A stretch of 64,000 nucleotides of DNA from Cavenderia fasciculata (taxonomy: Eukaryota; Evosea; Eumycetozoa; Acytosteliales; Cavenderiaceae): the NCBI RefSeq assembly GCF_000203815.1, contig NW_004457735.1, positions 2,666,001-2,730,000 of the forward strand, in the 5' to 3' direction. Below the pieces are notes generated by a model. That model was not told where the DNA came from and did no database searches. It saw nothing but the letters and a program-made list of their open reading frames with translations. Numbering within the stretch: position 1 is the first letter of the stretch; each line of letters opens with the position of its first letter. Positions 22,999 through 36,000 of the stretch are shown piece by piece. The translations under genes and the position numbers were made by a program.

Positions 22999-25796
22999 AT
23001 GGACACAACAACAATCAACAATGCTAAAAATGGCGATTTCAAACAAAACAGTTCTCAGAGTAGTAATATAGATACAGGTACAAGTACAAATACTACTCCA
23101 ATATCATCACCTGTGTCTTCTTCAAAGAGTAATAACCAACAACAAGGCAATAGTAGTAGTAGTAAAGATACCAAATCATCATCTTCGAAAAAGAAGTTTC
23201 ATCTATTTCACATTCATTCAAATAGTTCACCAAATCTAAAGGTATACTTGAACAATAGTAAAGATTCAACGACAAGTACTGGATCTTCACCATCAAATAG
23301 TGCTACTGGATCACCACGTGTAGCTGCTGTATCGAGTAATAGTGCAGACGCTGGTACGACGACGACGCCATCGTCATCATTGTCAATGTCAGGACAATCC
23401 CAAGTACTTACATCGTCATCGTCATCGGTTGACAACAATAGTGGGGCATCGTCGTTGAGTATGAGTAGTGGGTCGCTGCCCGCCACATCCTCGACAACGA
23501 CACCCCCTTCGTCTCCCCGTGGCGATTTCGATGCTGCCGCAGCCGCTGCATCTGGTTTGTCACCTGGATCACCACAACCAAAGCAAAAGAAAAAGTTGTT
23601 GGCAGGTCTGAGAAGAAACAAGGGTGGCAGTAATACCAACAGCAAACTTCGAAAGGAGATTGCTGACCTTTCACTCAAAAGTGGATTACAACAACAATAC
23701 TCTAATCTTCCATTCAATTCAACTGAAGCCGATAATAATAATAATCCACTTTCAAATTCTCAATCATCTCCAACTCTTGGAGGATCATCTTCATCTGTTA
23801 CAACAACACCATCATCATCATCAAAGAGTAAAAAGAAATCAAAGGAAAGAGTAAATAATAATCATTCAAATAGTAATGGAAGAAATTCACAAAGAAAATC
23901 AAGATTTATTGAACCAATTAATAATGTAAGAAAACCAAGTACAATGATATCTACACTACACTATACTATACTTTAACAAATATTTTATATTTATAGTCAA
24001 CTGAAGATTATACAGATATTCCAAGGACAATTAAATTGTCAGTTGAATTTCTATTTGAAAAGGCAACCAGAGTACCTGGACTATTTAGAGAATCTGCCAA
24101 TGCATTGGAATTGCAAAGATTAAAAGCAGAGATGGAGAGCGATAAAGATATCAACCTTTCGGATTACACTGAAGCCCACAACGTTGGTGGACTATTAAAA
24201 CTATACCTAAGAGAACGTCCGCAACCACTTTTCCCATACGAATTACATAAAAAGATTATTGATCTTTATGGTTTGTACAATTTAAACAAAAAAAAGAAAA
24301 AGAAAAAGAGATATTATATATTAATACTTTATCTTTTTATTTTCTCTATAGAATCAAATGAAACTAAAATTATAAATGAAGAATTTTGTATTAGTGTTAG
24401 GGAATTGATGATGAGAGAATTATCAAAAGGACAATTCCTGATACTTAGATATTTATTTGAATTATTACATGCCGTTCATTTGAATGCCGAACATAATAAT
24501 ATGCATTCTTACAATTTGGCAGTTTGTATTGCACCTTCTCTTATTCACTCGTTTGATTGCTCATGCATAGATGTGGTCAATCGATTGGTTGAAGATTACG
24601 AGTTTGTATTTGGTATTGAAGTCCCTGTCTTTGCACCTGCGTCACCCAGAACACCATCTCCATCCACCTCTCCATCACTTCGTAGAAAGAGTAGAGTGTT
24701 GAGTAGTTCACCAAACGGATCACCAAAATTACCAAGTAGAAGAGGTAGTACTTATTCAAATGGTAGTAGAAAATCTTTGCATGAAGAGAATGATGGAGAT
24801 ATCAATCAAGGAGGAGGAGAAGTATCATCACCAACATCACCACATTTGGAATCGATTGTTGTTCCAATGGATGATGAACCAATTCATCTATCCTTACCCA
24901 AATCCTCACCCAAACAACCTCGAACATCATCACAACAATCGCCTATTCAACCAAGAGCTGTCAAACAACTGATAGCAGACGATGAAGACAATAGTGGATT
25001 CAGCGCAAATTCAGAGGAAGAAGAGGAACTATTAATCTCTACAACAAAGAGAAGCAGTATGGCATTGAAACGATTATCAATAATGAGTAGAGATATTCAA
25101 TATAGTGATGACAGTTCAACAAATACAAATGAAGAAGTTGATGAATTTGAAGATGACAATGAAATTAATAGTAGTAGCAGTAATAATAACAGTAATGGTA
25201 ATGGTACGAATAATCTAACTAGTAGTAATAGTAGTATAGAAAGTTATAATAGTAAAAACAAGGTAGAAGAGGAAAAAAGAAAGTTTAATGTTAAAGATAT
25301 GGTTAGTAATATCAATGTTACACATCCAAATTCAGCATCTATATTACCAACATACAAACAACCAATCGTACGAAATAATTCAAAATTGGGAACTTCTCAT
25401 TCTTTCTCCTCTTCCAGTTCAACCAAACAAAACTTTTCTGTACCATATAATAATATCAACTATAACAGCTACAACAACTCTTCGACCGTGTCAAACACTG
25501 GAAATAATAGTGGCTATCGTAAAAAGGTATCTCCAATTATCCAAAGAAGACCAGTTCTTAGTGCTTCATCGAGATCGGTTACCTCACCATCACTTCATTT
25601 CAACAAAGCTCCATCAATGACATCTTTTTCTAAATATTCATCACCAAAACCAAGTGGTGGTCACGGAACAACAACATCTTCATCGTCATCAACAACAAGT
25701 CATGGTCATGTAGTATCATCTAATCATGATTCTGTAGCTAACCTAAAATCAATTTGGGAAGGAAAAGATAAAGAAAAAGAAAAATCAAAGAAATGA
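22999..25796 (+). CDS. RhoGAP-domain protein
   Basis: Three exons (22999-23925, 23997-24270, 24352-25796) close in phase to 881 aa. The first 300 residues are Ser/Thr/Asn-rich with a basic patch (SSSKKKFHLFHIH). The RhoGAP domain spans about residues 310-505: STEDYTDIPRTIKLSVEFL, the arginine-finger loop VPGLFRESA, LKLYLRERPQPLFPYE, and after the second intron ILRYLFELLHAV with NLAVCIAPSLI. It should switch off Rho/Rac-family GTPases that run actin dynamics. The C-terminal 370 residues are Ser/Pro/Asn-rich and disordered. The second intron (24271-24351) is 81 nt, in frame and without a stop, so simple ORF calling would translate it; its loss is needed to restore the RhoGAP spacing between DLYG and SNETKI. 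Confidence 0.92.
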
Positions 25797-26002
25797 TAAT
25801 CATACAAACAAAAATTAATGTACTATAGTGTCTATTTATAACAACAAAAAAGAAAGCGTCCAACAACAACAACAACAACAACAATGTAACATCAAAAATT
25901 TAGATAGATAAAAAAATAAATCTATCACTTCAACTTGCTACCCCTTTATTTATTCAAATTAATTAATTTCCTTTCAAATCTTTATTATTATTATTTAATT
26001 AT

Positions 26003-27412
26003 TTAAAGAATACATGGACAAAGAGGTGGGTAGTCTGGTCTAACAGATTGTTCAGTACCACCATACTCTGCTCTAATTAAATCTTCTGTTGGTTTGAATT
26101 GAGGTGTCATACACCAATTATTATCACCTCCAAATGCAGAGTCGGATGCCTAATTTGAATTAAAAAAGAGAGATATATAGATATTGTTAGTCATATATAT
26201 ATAGTTGAATATTGTTATTATAGTTTATATATTTATATATTTACCCAATTCCACCAATGAACTCCATGGAACCAATTTAAATCTGGAAAAGCCAAGAATA
26301 CAGCTTCAAAATGTTCAGTTTGGAAACCAAGGTCTATACCAGGTCCAAGAGTACACTCTCCCGAGCAATAACCAATCTCTGTAAAGATCATTGGTTTGTT
26401 CCAAAAGACGGTGAGATTATAAAGACTGGTTGTCATTTGTTCGATGCCATTGTTTAGACCGACATACATGATTTCATACCACATATCAGTAAGACTTGCC
26501 AACGTTGCATTGAGAGTAGTAGGTTGATAGTAAGCATCCACCCCAATATAGTCTACAACATCCCACCAAGTTTTATTGGTCTCTTCACCACCATGATTAG
26601 CAGCATATGTAATCTTACCATCATAAACATCTCTAACTGACGCTGCTACTTGTCTCCATTGTGAATCTCTTGGTGCTATAAAAATAATAATAATAATTAA
26701 TAAATGTATATATTAGAATAATAATATTACATACAAGTAGCAATGAGTTCACAACCAAGAGAGAATTGTTCAACACCAAGTTTTTGAGACATTTGAGCAT
26801 AGTGAACTAGGATGGCATTATAGTTGGTAAACCATTCATCCCACTCTTGATCGTTGTAGTTTAGACCAATATCCCCTCTCCAATGTGATGGATCTTTAGT
26901 CAGATCTATATGTGGTTTTAGCATTACCATCAGACCCAAACCATGAGCATAATTAATAACATGTGTTAATTCATCATCAGTTGCTGTTAAATTGGTTGGA
27001 TAGATAGTTGTTGTACTACAATAAATAAAAAAGAAAGAAAGTTTAATAAATCAAACTTCTTTGTACAAATCATAATTAATAAGGTATATATATAAATATA
27101 CTCACTCTATAGAATCTTGAAAGTTTGTTACAACAATGGTAATATAATTTGCACCAGTTGATCTTAGATTAGAAACTGACAAATCAGACCTTGAATCATT
27201 AAATTTAACAAAAGGACAATCTATCGAAAAATGAATAGAATAGGCATTATTGTTAACAAGATGATGATTGATTAACTTTTAAAACAAAAAAGGGTAGGTT
27301 ACAAACATTTTCCATTGGTATAGGTTATTCCTTTTTGTTGCCAATTGATTGCTAATGAATTTGATATGAGTGTTGTCAGCAATAAGACAATTAAAAGGGG
27401 TGTTCTATACAT
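26003..27412 (-). CDS. Secreted glycoside hydrolase, GH113-like TIM barrel
   Basis: Five exons (27412-27307, 27220-27106, 27015-26735, 26675-26245, 26149-26003) close in phase to 359 aa. The N-terminus is a signal peptide (MYRTPLLIVLLLTTLISNSLA). Barrel strands seen in GH113-type enzymes follow in order: GANYITIVV, LGLMVMLKPHIDL, FSLGCELIAT with the likely acid/base Glu, KITYAANHGG, DYIGVDAYY, and PMIFTEIGYCSG with the likely nucleophile Glu, then FHGVHWWNW. Known GH113 members are beta-1,4-mannanases; the substrate here is inferred only. It could digest polysaccharide of bacteria or spore coat. Several NxT/NxS sites support secretion. Confidence 0.85.
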
Positions 27413-28352
27413 TTATCTATATCTATCTATCTAATCTATCTGTGTGTACTTAACAATAATAGTCGTAACACACATGTGTGGTTAACCATGTTTTAAGGGG
27501 GGGGGGCTTAACATCCGATTCGGAAATCAAATCATTTTGGTGGATGGGGAAATTTGGAAGGCTTTGTGTGTCGGCAATCTGATTTTTTGGTTTGTCCTCC
27601 TCTCTTTAAAAGGGACTCTATATTTGTATTTGATTATTACATTTAATTTTATTATTTAGTTTATTTGTTGGGATTATTGTGTTGGACAAACAAACCCAAG
27701 AATTTTTTTTTTTTTTTTTGATAACCATATTACCATCATCGTTCAATAGAACTGATGAGGATGTTTCATATAATAGTAAGGATAGAATAGAGAGAGGTAG
27801 AGTGGACAGTCAGAAATATAAAAAGGAAGAAACAAAAAGTTGAAAGTCTCAAAGATAATTTGTTGAAAAAACCTACAGATGGTGGTGGAGTGGTTTTTTA
27901 CCAAAAGGTTAGCATGAAGAGACATGATCAACTTGTACATTCAAATAAAGCAAACAAATATTTTAGTGATTCATCACGTGATTATTTATTATTTGTGGCC
28001 CTGGTCATTAAACATTAGGACAAACAAACAAGTAAGTATCTAGTCTACTACGTTTTCCGAGTTTTTTAGGTATGTAGGAGCTCTCATTGAACTGTTTTGT
28101 CAACGATCGACCACACAATCGTGTCAATCGAGTGCTGCATCTTCTTTTTTTTTTTTTGCCTTTTTTTAATTTTTCATCAAAAAGTATCTGCTGAAATCAA
28201 AGGTTGCAACTGCCTTCCAATATTAAATAATCATCCTTCAGCTGACCTCACATCACTCTCTCTCTTTTTCATTCATTGTATTCTATTCATCGTCATTTAT
28301 TTATTTGTTTGTTTGTATCATATTTATTTAATACTTTTTAATCAATAGAAGA
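27413..28352. other. Divergent promoter region of GH113-like and annexin genes
   Basis: About 0.9 kb of spacer. Contains a run of ten G at 27497-27506 and long T runs near 27705 and 28145. No gene seen; the open frames are AT-rich and not conserved in type. Confidence 0.5.
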
Positions 28353-30160
28353 ATGAGCCAACCACCACCACAACAACCAGGAGCATACCCACCACAACAA
28401 GGAGGTTATCCACCACAACAACCAGGTGCCTATCCACCACAACAAGGAGGTTACCCACCACAACAACAAGGTGCATACCCACCACAACAAGGAGGTTATC
28501 CACCACAACAAGGTGCTCCAGGTGCTTATCCACCACAACAAGGGTACCCACCACAACAAGGATACCCACCACAACAAGGTTATCCACCCCAACAAGGTTA
28601 CCCACCACAACAAGGTGCTCCAGGTGCCTATCCACCACAACAAGGTGCATACCCACCACAACAAGGAGGTTATCCACCCCAACAAGGTGCTCCAGGTGCC
28701 TACCCACCACAACAAGGGTACCCACCACAACAAGGTTATCCACCCCAACAAGGATACCCACCACAACAAGGTTATCCACCACAACAAGGATACCCACCAC
28801 AACAAGGTGCCTACCCAGGTGCTCCAGGTGCCTACCCACCACAAGCAGGTGCTTACCCAGGTGCCGCTGCTGCCGTTCCAGGAGCCTACCCAGGTGCTGT
28901 TGCTGCTGTTCCAGGAGCCTATCCAGGTGCCGTTGCTCCCGTTCCAGGTGTTGTTGGAGTTGCACCAGCTGTCGCTGTTGGTATCCCATCTGCCACTCTC
29001 TTTGCCTTTTTCCAACCAATGGCCATCCTCCACGATATTGCACGTGATGCCGAACATTTGAGAAAGGCTATGAAGGGTATTGGTACAGATGAAAGAACCT
29101 TGATTGATATTCTTGGTAACCGTAACTGGGAAGAAAGAGCTGCCATTGTCATCAAGTTCCAACAAATGTATGGCAAAGACTTGGTCAAGGAAATCAAATC
29201 GGAAACATCTGGTAACTTTGAAAAGGCTTTGGTTGACTTGTGTACCGAACCATCAATCTATGATACTGAAACCCTCCATGAAGCTATGGCTGGTGCTGGT
29301 ACCAATGGTAAATATATTATTAATCAACAATCAATCAAGTCACGTGTTGATCAAACTTTTTTACTCATCCATCTTTTTTTTTTCTTTTTTTTTTAGAAAA
29401 TGTATTGATTGAAATCTTGGTAACTAGAAACAATGCTCAAAAGCAAAGAATCATTAGTTTGTATCATACTTTACACAAGAGATCATTGGAAAGCAGAATC
29501 GGATCAGAGGTCAGTGGTGACTTTAAACGTTTATTGGAACACTTGTTAAAGCCAAGAGATGAATCATTTGTCATTGATCCAATCCAAGCTCGTAAGGATG
29601 CTGATGACCTTTACTATGCTGGTGAAGGTAAAATTGGTACTGATGGTATGTATAAACTTAAAACTAATAAAATATATAGATATATATATAGATATATAGA
29701 TAAATATAATATACATGTCATATGTGATATTCATTCTAACATTTATTATTTATTTAATTTTTACTTGGAATTTATAGAAAAGGTATTTATTAATATTTTG
29801 ACATCAAGAAACTTTTACCAAATCCGTGAAATTGCTCGTATCTATCCAACTCTTCACAAGCATCATTCTTTGGAAAAGGCCATCGAGAGTGAATTCTCTG
29901 GTAGCATCAAGACTGGTTTGTTGGCCATCGTTGCCTTTGCTCAAAACTCGTTTGCCTACTTTGCTGCCATCCTCAACAAGGCTATGGCCGGTATGGGTAC
30001 CAACGACAACAAGCTCATCCGTACCATCATCTACTGTATTCCATTCATGGCCGGTGTCAAGACTGCTTACCAATCATGTTTTGGAAAGAGTCTCCATCAC
30101 CATATTTCAAATGATTGTAGTGGTGACTATGGTAAATTACTCAAGGAAATCGTCAAATAA
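28353..30160 (+). CDS. nxnA: Annexin with YPPQQG-repeat tail (annexin C1/VII-like)
   Basis: Three exons (28353-29307, 29397-29645, 29778-30160) close in phase to 528 aa. The first 160 residues repeat YPPQQG, then comes an Ala/Gly/Val/Pro stretch. Four annexin repeats follow: [42 protein letters not shown] and [14 protein letters not shown], each with the GxGT loop of type II calcium sites. Annexins bind acidic phospholipids in the presence of calcium; the D. discoideum annexin with this tail moves to plasma membrane, endosomes and nucleus and takes part in calcium homeostasis. All three splice points fall right after or before a GxGT loop or its linker. The second intron (29646-29777) is 132 nt, in frame, without a stop. 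Confidence 0.96.
28380..28830 (+). repeat. Tandem repeat coding for YPPQQG units
   Basis: About twenty imperfect 18- to 24-nt units of the form TA(T/C)CCACCACAACAAGG, coding for the annexin tail. The minus strand is also open across it, which is only a by-product of the repeat. Confidence 0.9.
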
Positions 30161-30309
30161 ATTAAAAATAACAACAACAAATCAAATAAATGTATTCTAA
30201 AAAAATATTACTTTAAACAACAAATCAAAATCATATCAAATAATAATTATTATTAATAATTATTATTAATATAATTACTTTAATTTATCTATTTTTAATT
30301 TGGTTTAGT

Positions 30310-32230
30310 TTATTGAGAATCTTTAACTTTTTTAAAGATATTGTAATCAGATGATGGTACAGATGAGATTGATTTGTAGAGATTGGCAGAAGATGTAAAG
30401 TTGGTGGTTAGGTAGTTTTTAATACTATCTATATGGTGAATACGGTTGGATTGTTTCAAGCCGACAAGTGGTGGCATTGGGGATGGTCCAAATTCACCAA
30501 TTACTTTGTAGGCACGAAGATCTTGATCAGTAGCCGATGAGGTTTGATTGAAAGTATCCAATACAGTACTATCAATGGTAGCAAAACTACCTGGTGTTTG
30601 TTGTACCAATTTAATTGATTCCAAATGTGATCCCGATTTAATTGTATCCTTAAAATATGAATTAAAATATGTATCATCAAAAGAAGAGGAAGAAGAAGAA
30701 GTGGATGAAGTGGATGTGGAAGAAGAGGAATTACTATTACTATTACTTTTTAATTTATGTAATAATTCATGACGGAATAATTGGTATCCTGAAAATGAAG
30801 CCTTTTCATTATAAATAAATGTGAATGATTTCAAATCATTGACTAGATCAGTAATGTTGTTGATTTCTCTTTCACTGTTTACAATGATATCAGAATAATA
30901 AACTGGTTTATCATTGTATCTTGATTCTTGACGAACGGGAGCACCAACAATAGACAAGAGTGAATCGCAGGTAGAGTAGGATGCTCCACACATGAATGCA
31001 TAATCTATTTTATAGAGTTCCATCAATTCTCTTGGTGACAGTGTTTCAACGTGTTCTTTGGTTGCCAACTCGTAAATATTGACCATACGAGTTTTCAAAT
31101 TCAATTCTTTTCCAATACTATCAACCATCTCTTTGAATGAACCATATGCATTTGAACTTAAAAATGAAGTAAATACAATTTCTCCATATGTTCTTAATCC
31201 TCTCCAATTTACTTTATCTAAAAATAAAAAGAATATTAATAATCTAAATATTACATTATTTTTGAAAGTATAGTTATTATTATATGTACCATTTTTAAAA
31301 GAATAATATTTAGTACGAACAACTTCAAGATTAATTGCATCACCTCTTGTTGGTGATATTGGTGAATTGGTAATATAATCGGCCATGGATTGATAGGGAG
31401 TTGGTAGGGTCAAACAAAAGTTATGAATTCTAACAAAATGGTAATAGTTGGGTGAAAGGATCTCAACGGCCTCTCTGTGAGTACCAGAGTTTCTCCATTC
31501 ATTGATAACATCAAATGATTCCAAGATAACAATATTACCATAGTCACGAGTGGTTGGTGATGCCAAATGAGATGTATTCAAAGGTTCATCCTTTTGCATT
31601 GTAACATAGGCAACGATACCTGGAATGGATTGTAGCAGTGAAACGAGGATTCTATCACTCTCGATAATATCATCAAGCTTTCCATTGTCTGCACTTCTAG
31701 TACCAAAGAATCCAACAACGCAATATTTGCCAAGTTCCAATGCACGTTTTCTATTATTAATAATACATCTTAGTTTCTCTTGATCATTTACATTGACTAC
31801 ATAACTTGTTTGTGGTTCCTCTTCATTCTCCTTTGGTGTAGTTGCAGTTGTTGGTTTATTGACAGATAAACGTCTTTGAGTATCAATAAACTCTACGAAA
31901 TGATTCAACATGATTCTCATGTATTGTTTATCATCATTTGTATCTATACACACATAACATCAACCATATATATATTAGTACAAAGAAGTATATAACCATA
32001 ATAACCCAACAAATTTGTATAAACATACATTCAATACCAGTTAGAGGGTGATCAGGGACTACAGTATCCTCTTGAAGATATACAACCTTGTCTAATTCAG
32101 AGGAGGAGGAGGATTGTGAACCACTAGTACCAGATACTGGACATTTGCCATTACTTGTTGCAGGCTTATGTACAGATTGAATGTGATAGGGACATCCAAT
32201 AGCACCACTAGATGAAGATGATGTAGACAT
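30310..32230 (-). CDS. PhnD-like solute-binding-protein fold fused to an N-terminal alpha/beta domain
   Basis: Three exons (32230-32029, 31943-31290, 31217-30310) give 587 aa. The first 50 residues are Ser/Cys-rich and hold no signal peptide. Residues about 110-250 form an alpha/beta unit (KYCVVGFFGTR, GNIVILESFDVINEWRNSG) resembling ferredoxin-like Dabb/ABM domains. Residues about 290-560 match the PhnD family of bacterial phosphonate/phosphite-binding proteins: LRTYGEIVFTSFLSSNAYGS, DYAFMCGASYSTCDS, PVYYSDIIV, SFTFIYNEKASFSGYQLFRH, KSGSHLESIKLVQQTPGSFA then TIDSTVLD, and GPSPMPPLVG. A Ser-rich insert interrupts the second lobe. In bacteria this fold feeds an ABC importer; here it is cytosolic by prediction, so the role is unknown. 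Bacterial origin of the fold is inferred. The second intron (72 nt) is in frame without a stop. Confidence 0.85.
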
Positions 32231-33004
32231 TATATTATCTATTCTTATCTATCTCTTTTAAAAGAAACAATTAAAACATTTGATAAACTAAAAGTCAAAG
32301 GTGGGTCTTGAGAGGATAGATCCTTGCTTTGACGAATGACCCACAAAAATACTAATAAATAAATAAATATCTTTTCAACCAACAATGACGACCTCCCTAC
32401 ATTTTGAGAAGAAGAAGAAGTATTCGATAGATTGTTCTTCTTACTAATCTATCTATCTATCTATCTAGATATTACAATCTATTTATATTTTTATATTTTT
32501 AGTTTATAGATTCTTATTTTTGACCTTTCTCTTTGTTATCAAACTACCCGATAAAGTATGATAGTTCCACTTCAATACTGACCTGTAGGTTGGGTTTGGT
32601 TTTTTAACTTCCCCCAAAGGGCACCATTTTTCGGTGTTGCTTTCGGCGGCAAACAGAACCGACACGCCATGGACCATGCACCATTTCTGCAATGATGCTT
32701 ATAAGTGATCTCCCCTCCACAAACACTAAACAGTCCTTATTTATTTATTTATTTATATATATATTGTAAAAACAAAGTTATAACAACACACACACTTTAA
32801 TATTCATTCCCTCTATACTTATTTTTGATTGCTGTTTTAAAACGGGGTTGAGTAGCTCATTTATAAACATATTACAATTAGTACAATATTAGTTAGCTAG
32901 CTTTCACATCAACATCATCATCTTTAGACCAACAACAATAATAATAATTATTATTATTATAAATCTTATTATTCTTCTTTGTGGTGGCCGATAGCTACAA
33001 TACA
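32231..33004. other. Divergent promoter region
   Basis: Spacer between the PhnD-like gene and the K+ channel. A less AT-rich segment lies at about 32580-32710 with an open frame on the minus strand, but no homology is recognised. The last 100 bp are TA-rich repeats. Confidence 0.45.
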
Positions 33005-33060
33005 ATGGTTGTTGTTAACAACAATAATAACAACAGTGAAGAATCAAATAATAACAATAC

Positions 33061-33091
<31 letters not shown>

Positions 33092-36000
33092 ACTAATGAC
33101 AATAATAATAATAATGACAATAGAAATGAAACAGATAATAGGACAATAAGATTTAATGAAGAGAATAATCATTTAATTAATCAAAGTAGTAATAATCTAG
33201 TCTTTAATCAAAACAATAATAATAATATATTAAATCAATCAAGGAATAATGTAGCCAACTCTAGAAATAATGTAAAGTCACCACTCTTTTCAACATCGTC
33301 TAGTATGAACTTGTCGTCTGCAGGTAGTTCTCCGATCGGAGGAACACAGGGAGCAACATCTGCTGTATTGGGATGTTCAAAGATGGCATTGCTGCCTGTA
33401 GACGAACGAATGGCAAGATGCGAACACTTACTACGAGAGGATAATGACGACGACGATCAGTTGGGTCTTAGTCCGACCGGTCATCATCACACCAGCAGTG
33501 GTTTATTCTCCACACTCAACCATCAGCATCATGAAGAGTCTAATCTAACCTCTTCACCAATAAATAGCTTTGATTCTGAAAGTGACAGTGACATTAAAAA
33601 TCACGTCGGCGGTCACAAAACAAGCAACGGTGGTGGCCACCATCTAAGTGGCGGAGTGGAAATGAAAACAATTAAAGAAAGTCAACACAACAACAACAAA
33701 GATGAAGAAGACAAAGACTCATCAGATGAAGAAGATGATGAAGAAAATGACTCTGATATTGAATTGGAGGATCAATTGGATGCAGAGTATCTGCAAAATG
33801 AAGAGAATCAACAAATGGAGAGACTGGCGCGTCTACGTAAATACCATCATATCTACAAGGAAGCCGATTTTTGGTTGGAACATATCAATATTCTATTGTC
33901 GGTTGTATCGGTTGGTTTATTCATTGCCATGTCCTATGTCGATGTTGATGGTAAAACTTGGTACGACCTTAATTTCATCATCTTTGGTCTTTCACTTTAT
34001 TTTGTTTTTGATTTTGTTAGATTATTAGTTTTCTCTGGTGATAGGTATGTAAATATAAATATAAATAATAATAATAATAATAATAGTAAATTAAATTAAG
34101 GTAATATTAATATTAATACTTTAATACTAATAATTGTTTAATTATTATTTCTTTTATAGAATTCATTTCCTAACAAAAAGAGAAACTTTAATTGATGTAG
34201 TTTCATTATTACCTATTTTCGTTACTCTTTTACCCAATACAATAGTCAATGTTATTCCTCTTGCTTTTCTTCGTGTACTTCGTATTTTAAAAGCTCCTCG
34301 TTTATTTAAATTATATGGTGCTAATAGTATGTAAAAATGAAAGAGAAGAAAGAGAAGAAAGATACATAGAAATAATTATATTAATACTTTTGATTTTTAG
34401 CTGTTACACAAAAAACTGCACAATTGATTCTATCAATTTTAATTGTTATTTTATTATTTGCATCAATGTTTACATCTGTCGAAGGTGTACCATTCCATAC
34501 ATCACTTTATTTTGCCGTTGTTACATTGTCAACAGTTGGATATGGTGATGTGACACCTCAATCTATTCTTGGTCGTATGCTCACCATTACAATGATTATC
34601 TTGACTTTGGTCTATCTCCCTCTTATGACTTCTGAATTACTTCATAATTTATCAAATAATAGGCGTAAGAAAATATAATATTATATAATATAGATAATAA
34701 TAATAATATTAATTAATATTTATATTTATAGCATGGCATAGAAGTTATAAAACTAAAAAGGATTTTGTTGCAATTGCAGGAAATATATCTGAAAAATCAT
34801 TAACCTTATTCTCTAAAGAATACTTTTTTAATGTTTGTATTAACACCTCAAGATCCCCCCCTTAAAATAATACATATATGTTTATATTTAATTAATTAAT
34901 TAATTATTCTACTTTTAGTCAAGAATAGCAAAACAAACTCCATTGGTTGTATTTTGTCCAGATGAACCACCATCCTATATAAATCAATTAAAAGCAAAGT
35001 TAAAGATATCAAAATATTTAATTTATATTAAGGGCAGTTGTGGAGTACAAGATGACATTCATAGATCAAATATTAAAAATTCACTTGGTCTATTTTTGTT
35101 TTCAAGACAATCGATTCATGGTGCCAAAGAGGAAGATGAAGATAATTTACTGCGTGTCATGGCACTTCGATCATTTGCACCAAAAATACCAATCTATGTT
35201 CAAATGATGACACCAAGATATAAACAAAAGTTTTTAGATGCTGGTGCCTCCCAAGTTATTAATATTCAAGAATTAAAATTTGTAAGAAAAAACAAACAAA
35301 ACAAAAAGAAAAGAAAAGAAAATAATGATAAGCATTTATTTATTTATTTATTTTTATTTATTTATTTCTCTATAGAGTATATTAGCACAATCATGTTTAT
35401 CACCAGGATTTAGTACATTGATAATGAATTTATTAAGATCAGATGGAAACAAAAAAGAAATTGATGGATATGGAGCTGGAAAGATGTATGAAATATTTAC
35501 ATGTAGATTTTCAAGTGCATTTGAAGGAATGACATTTAAAGAGGCGGCCAAGTTAATTTTTGAAAAACTTGGTATGATTGTATTTGGTGTAGAAATGGTG
35601 GTTCAAAAGAAACCCAAGATTAAATTGATCCCAACTAGAGACTATTTAATCAAGGAAACAGACTCTGCTATCCTATTGGCAAAGAACAAAGTTGCAAGTA
35701 GAAGAGTTAGAATTTGTACAAAAGAATTTTTACAACAACCTTCATCTCTTTATCAACAACAACAACAACAAAGTCAAAGTCAAGATGAACATGATCAACC
35801 TGCTAGTAGTCAAAATTTTAATGTATGTAAAGTAAATTAATATTATATTATATTCATTCCCCATATTAATACTTTATTTAAATTATTTATTTAGATGGAC
35901 ACAAAAGTAATTTGGACATATGAACCAATTACAAAAAGATATATATGTCAATTAAAGTTGACACCAAGAAAACAAAGTGAATTTAATACTAAAAAGCATA

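Noticed and set aside
28338-29165. Trp- and Val-rich open frames on the minus strand
   Set aside because: They are antisense to the YPPQQG repeat of the annexin and are open only because of the repeat.
32504-32692. 62-codon open frame on the minus strand upstream of the K+ channel
   Set aside because: No domain, no splice partner and no second line of support despite a somewhat higher GC content.
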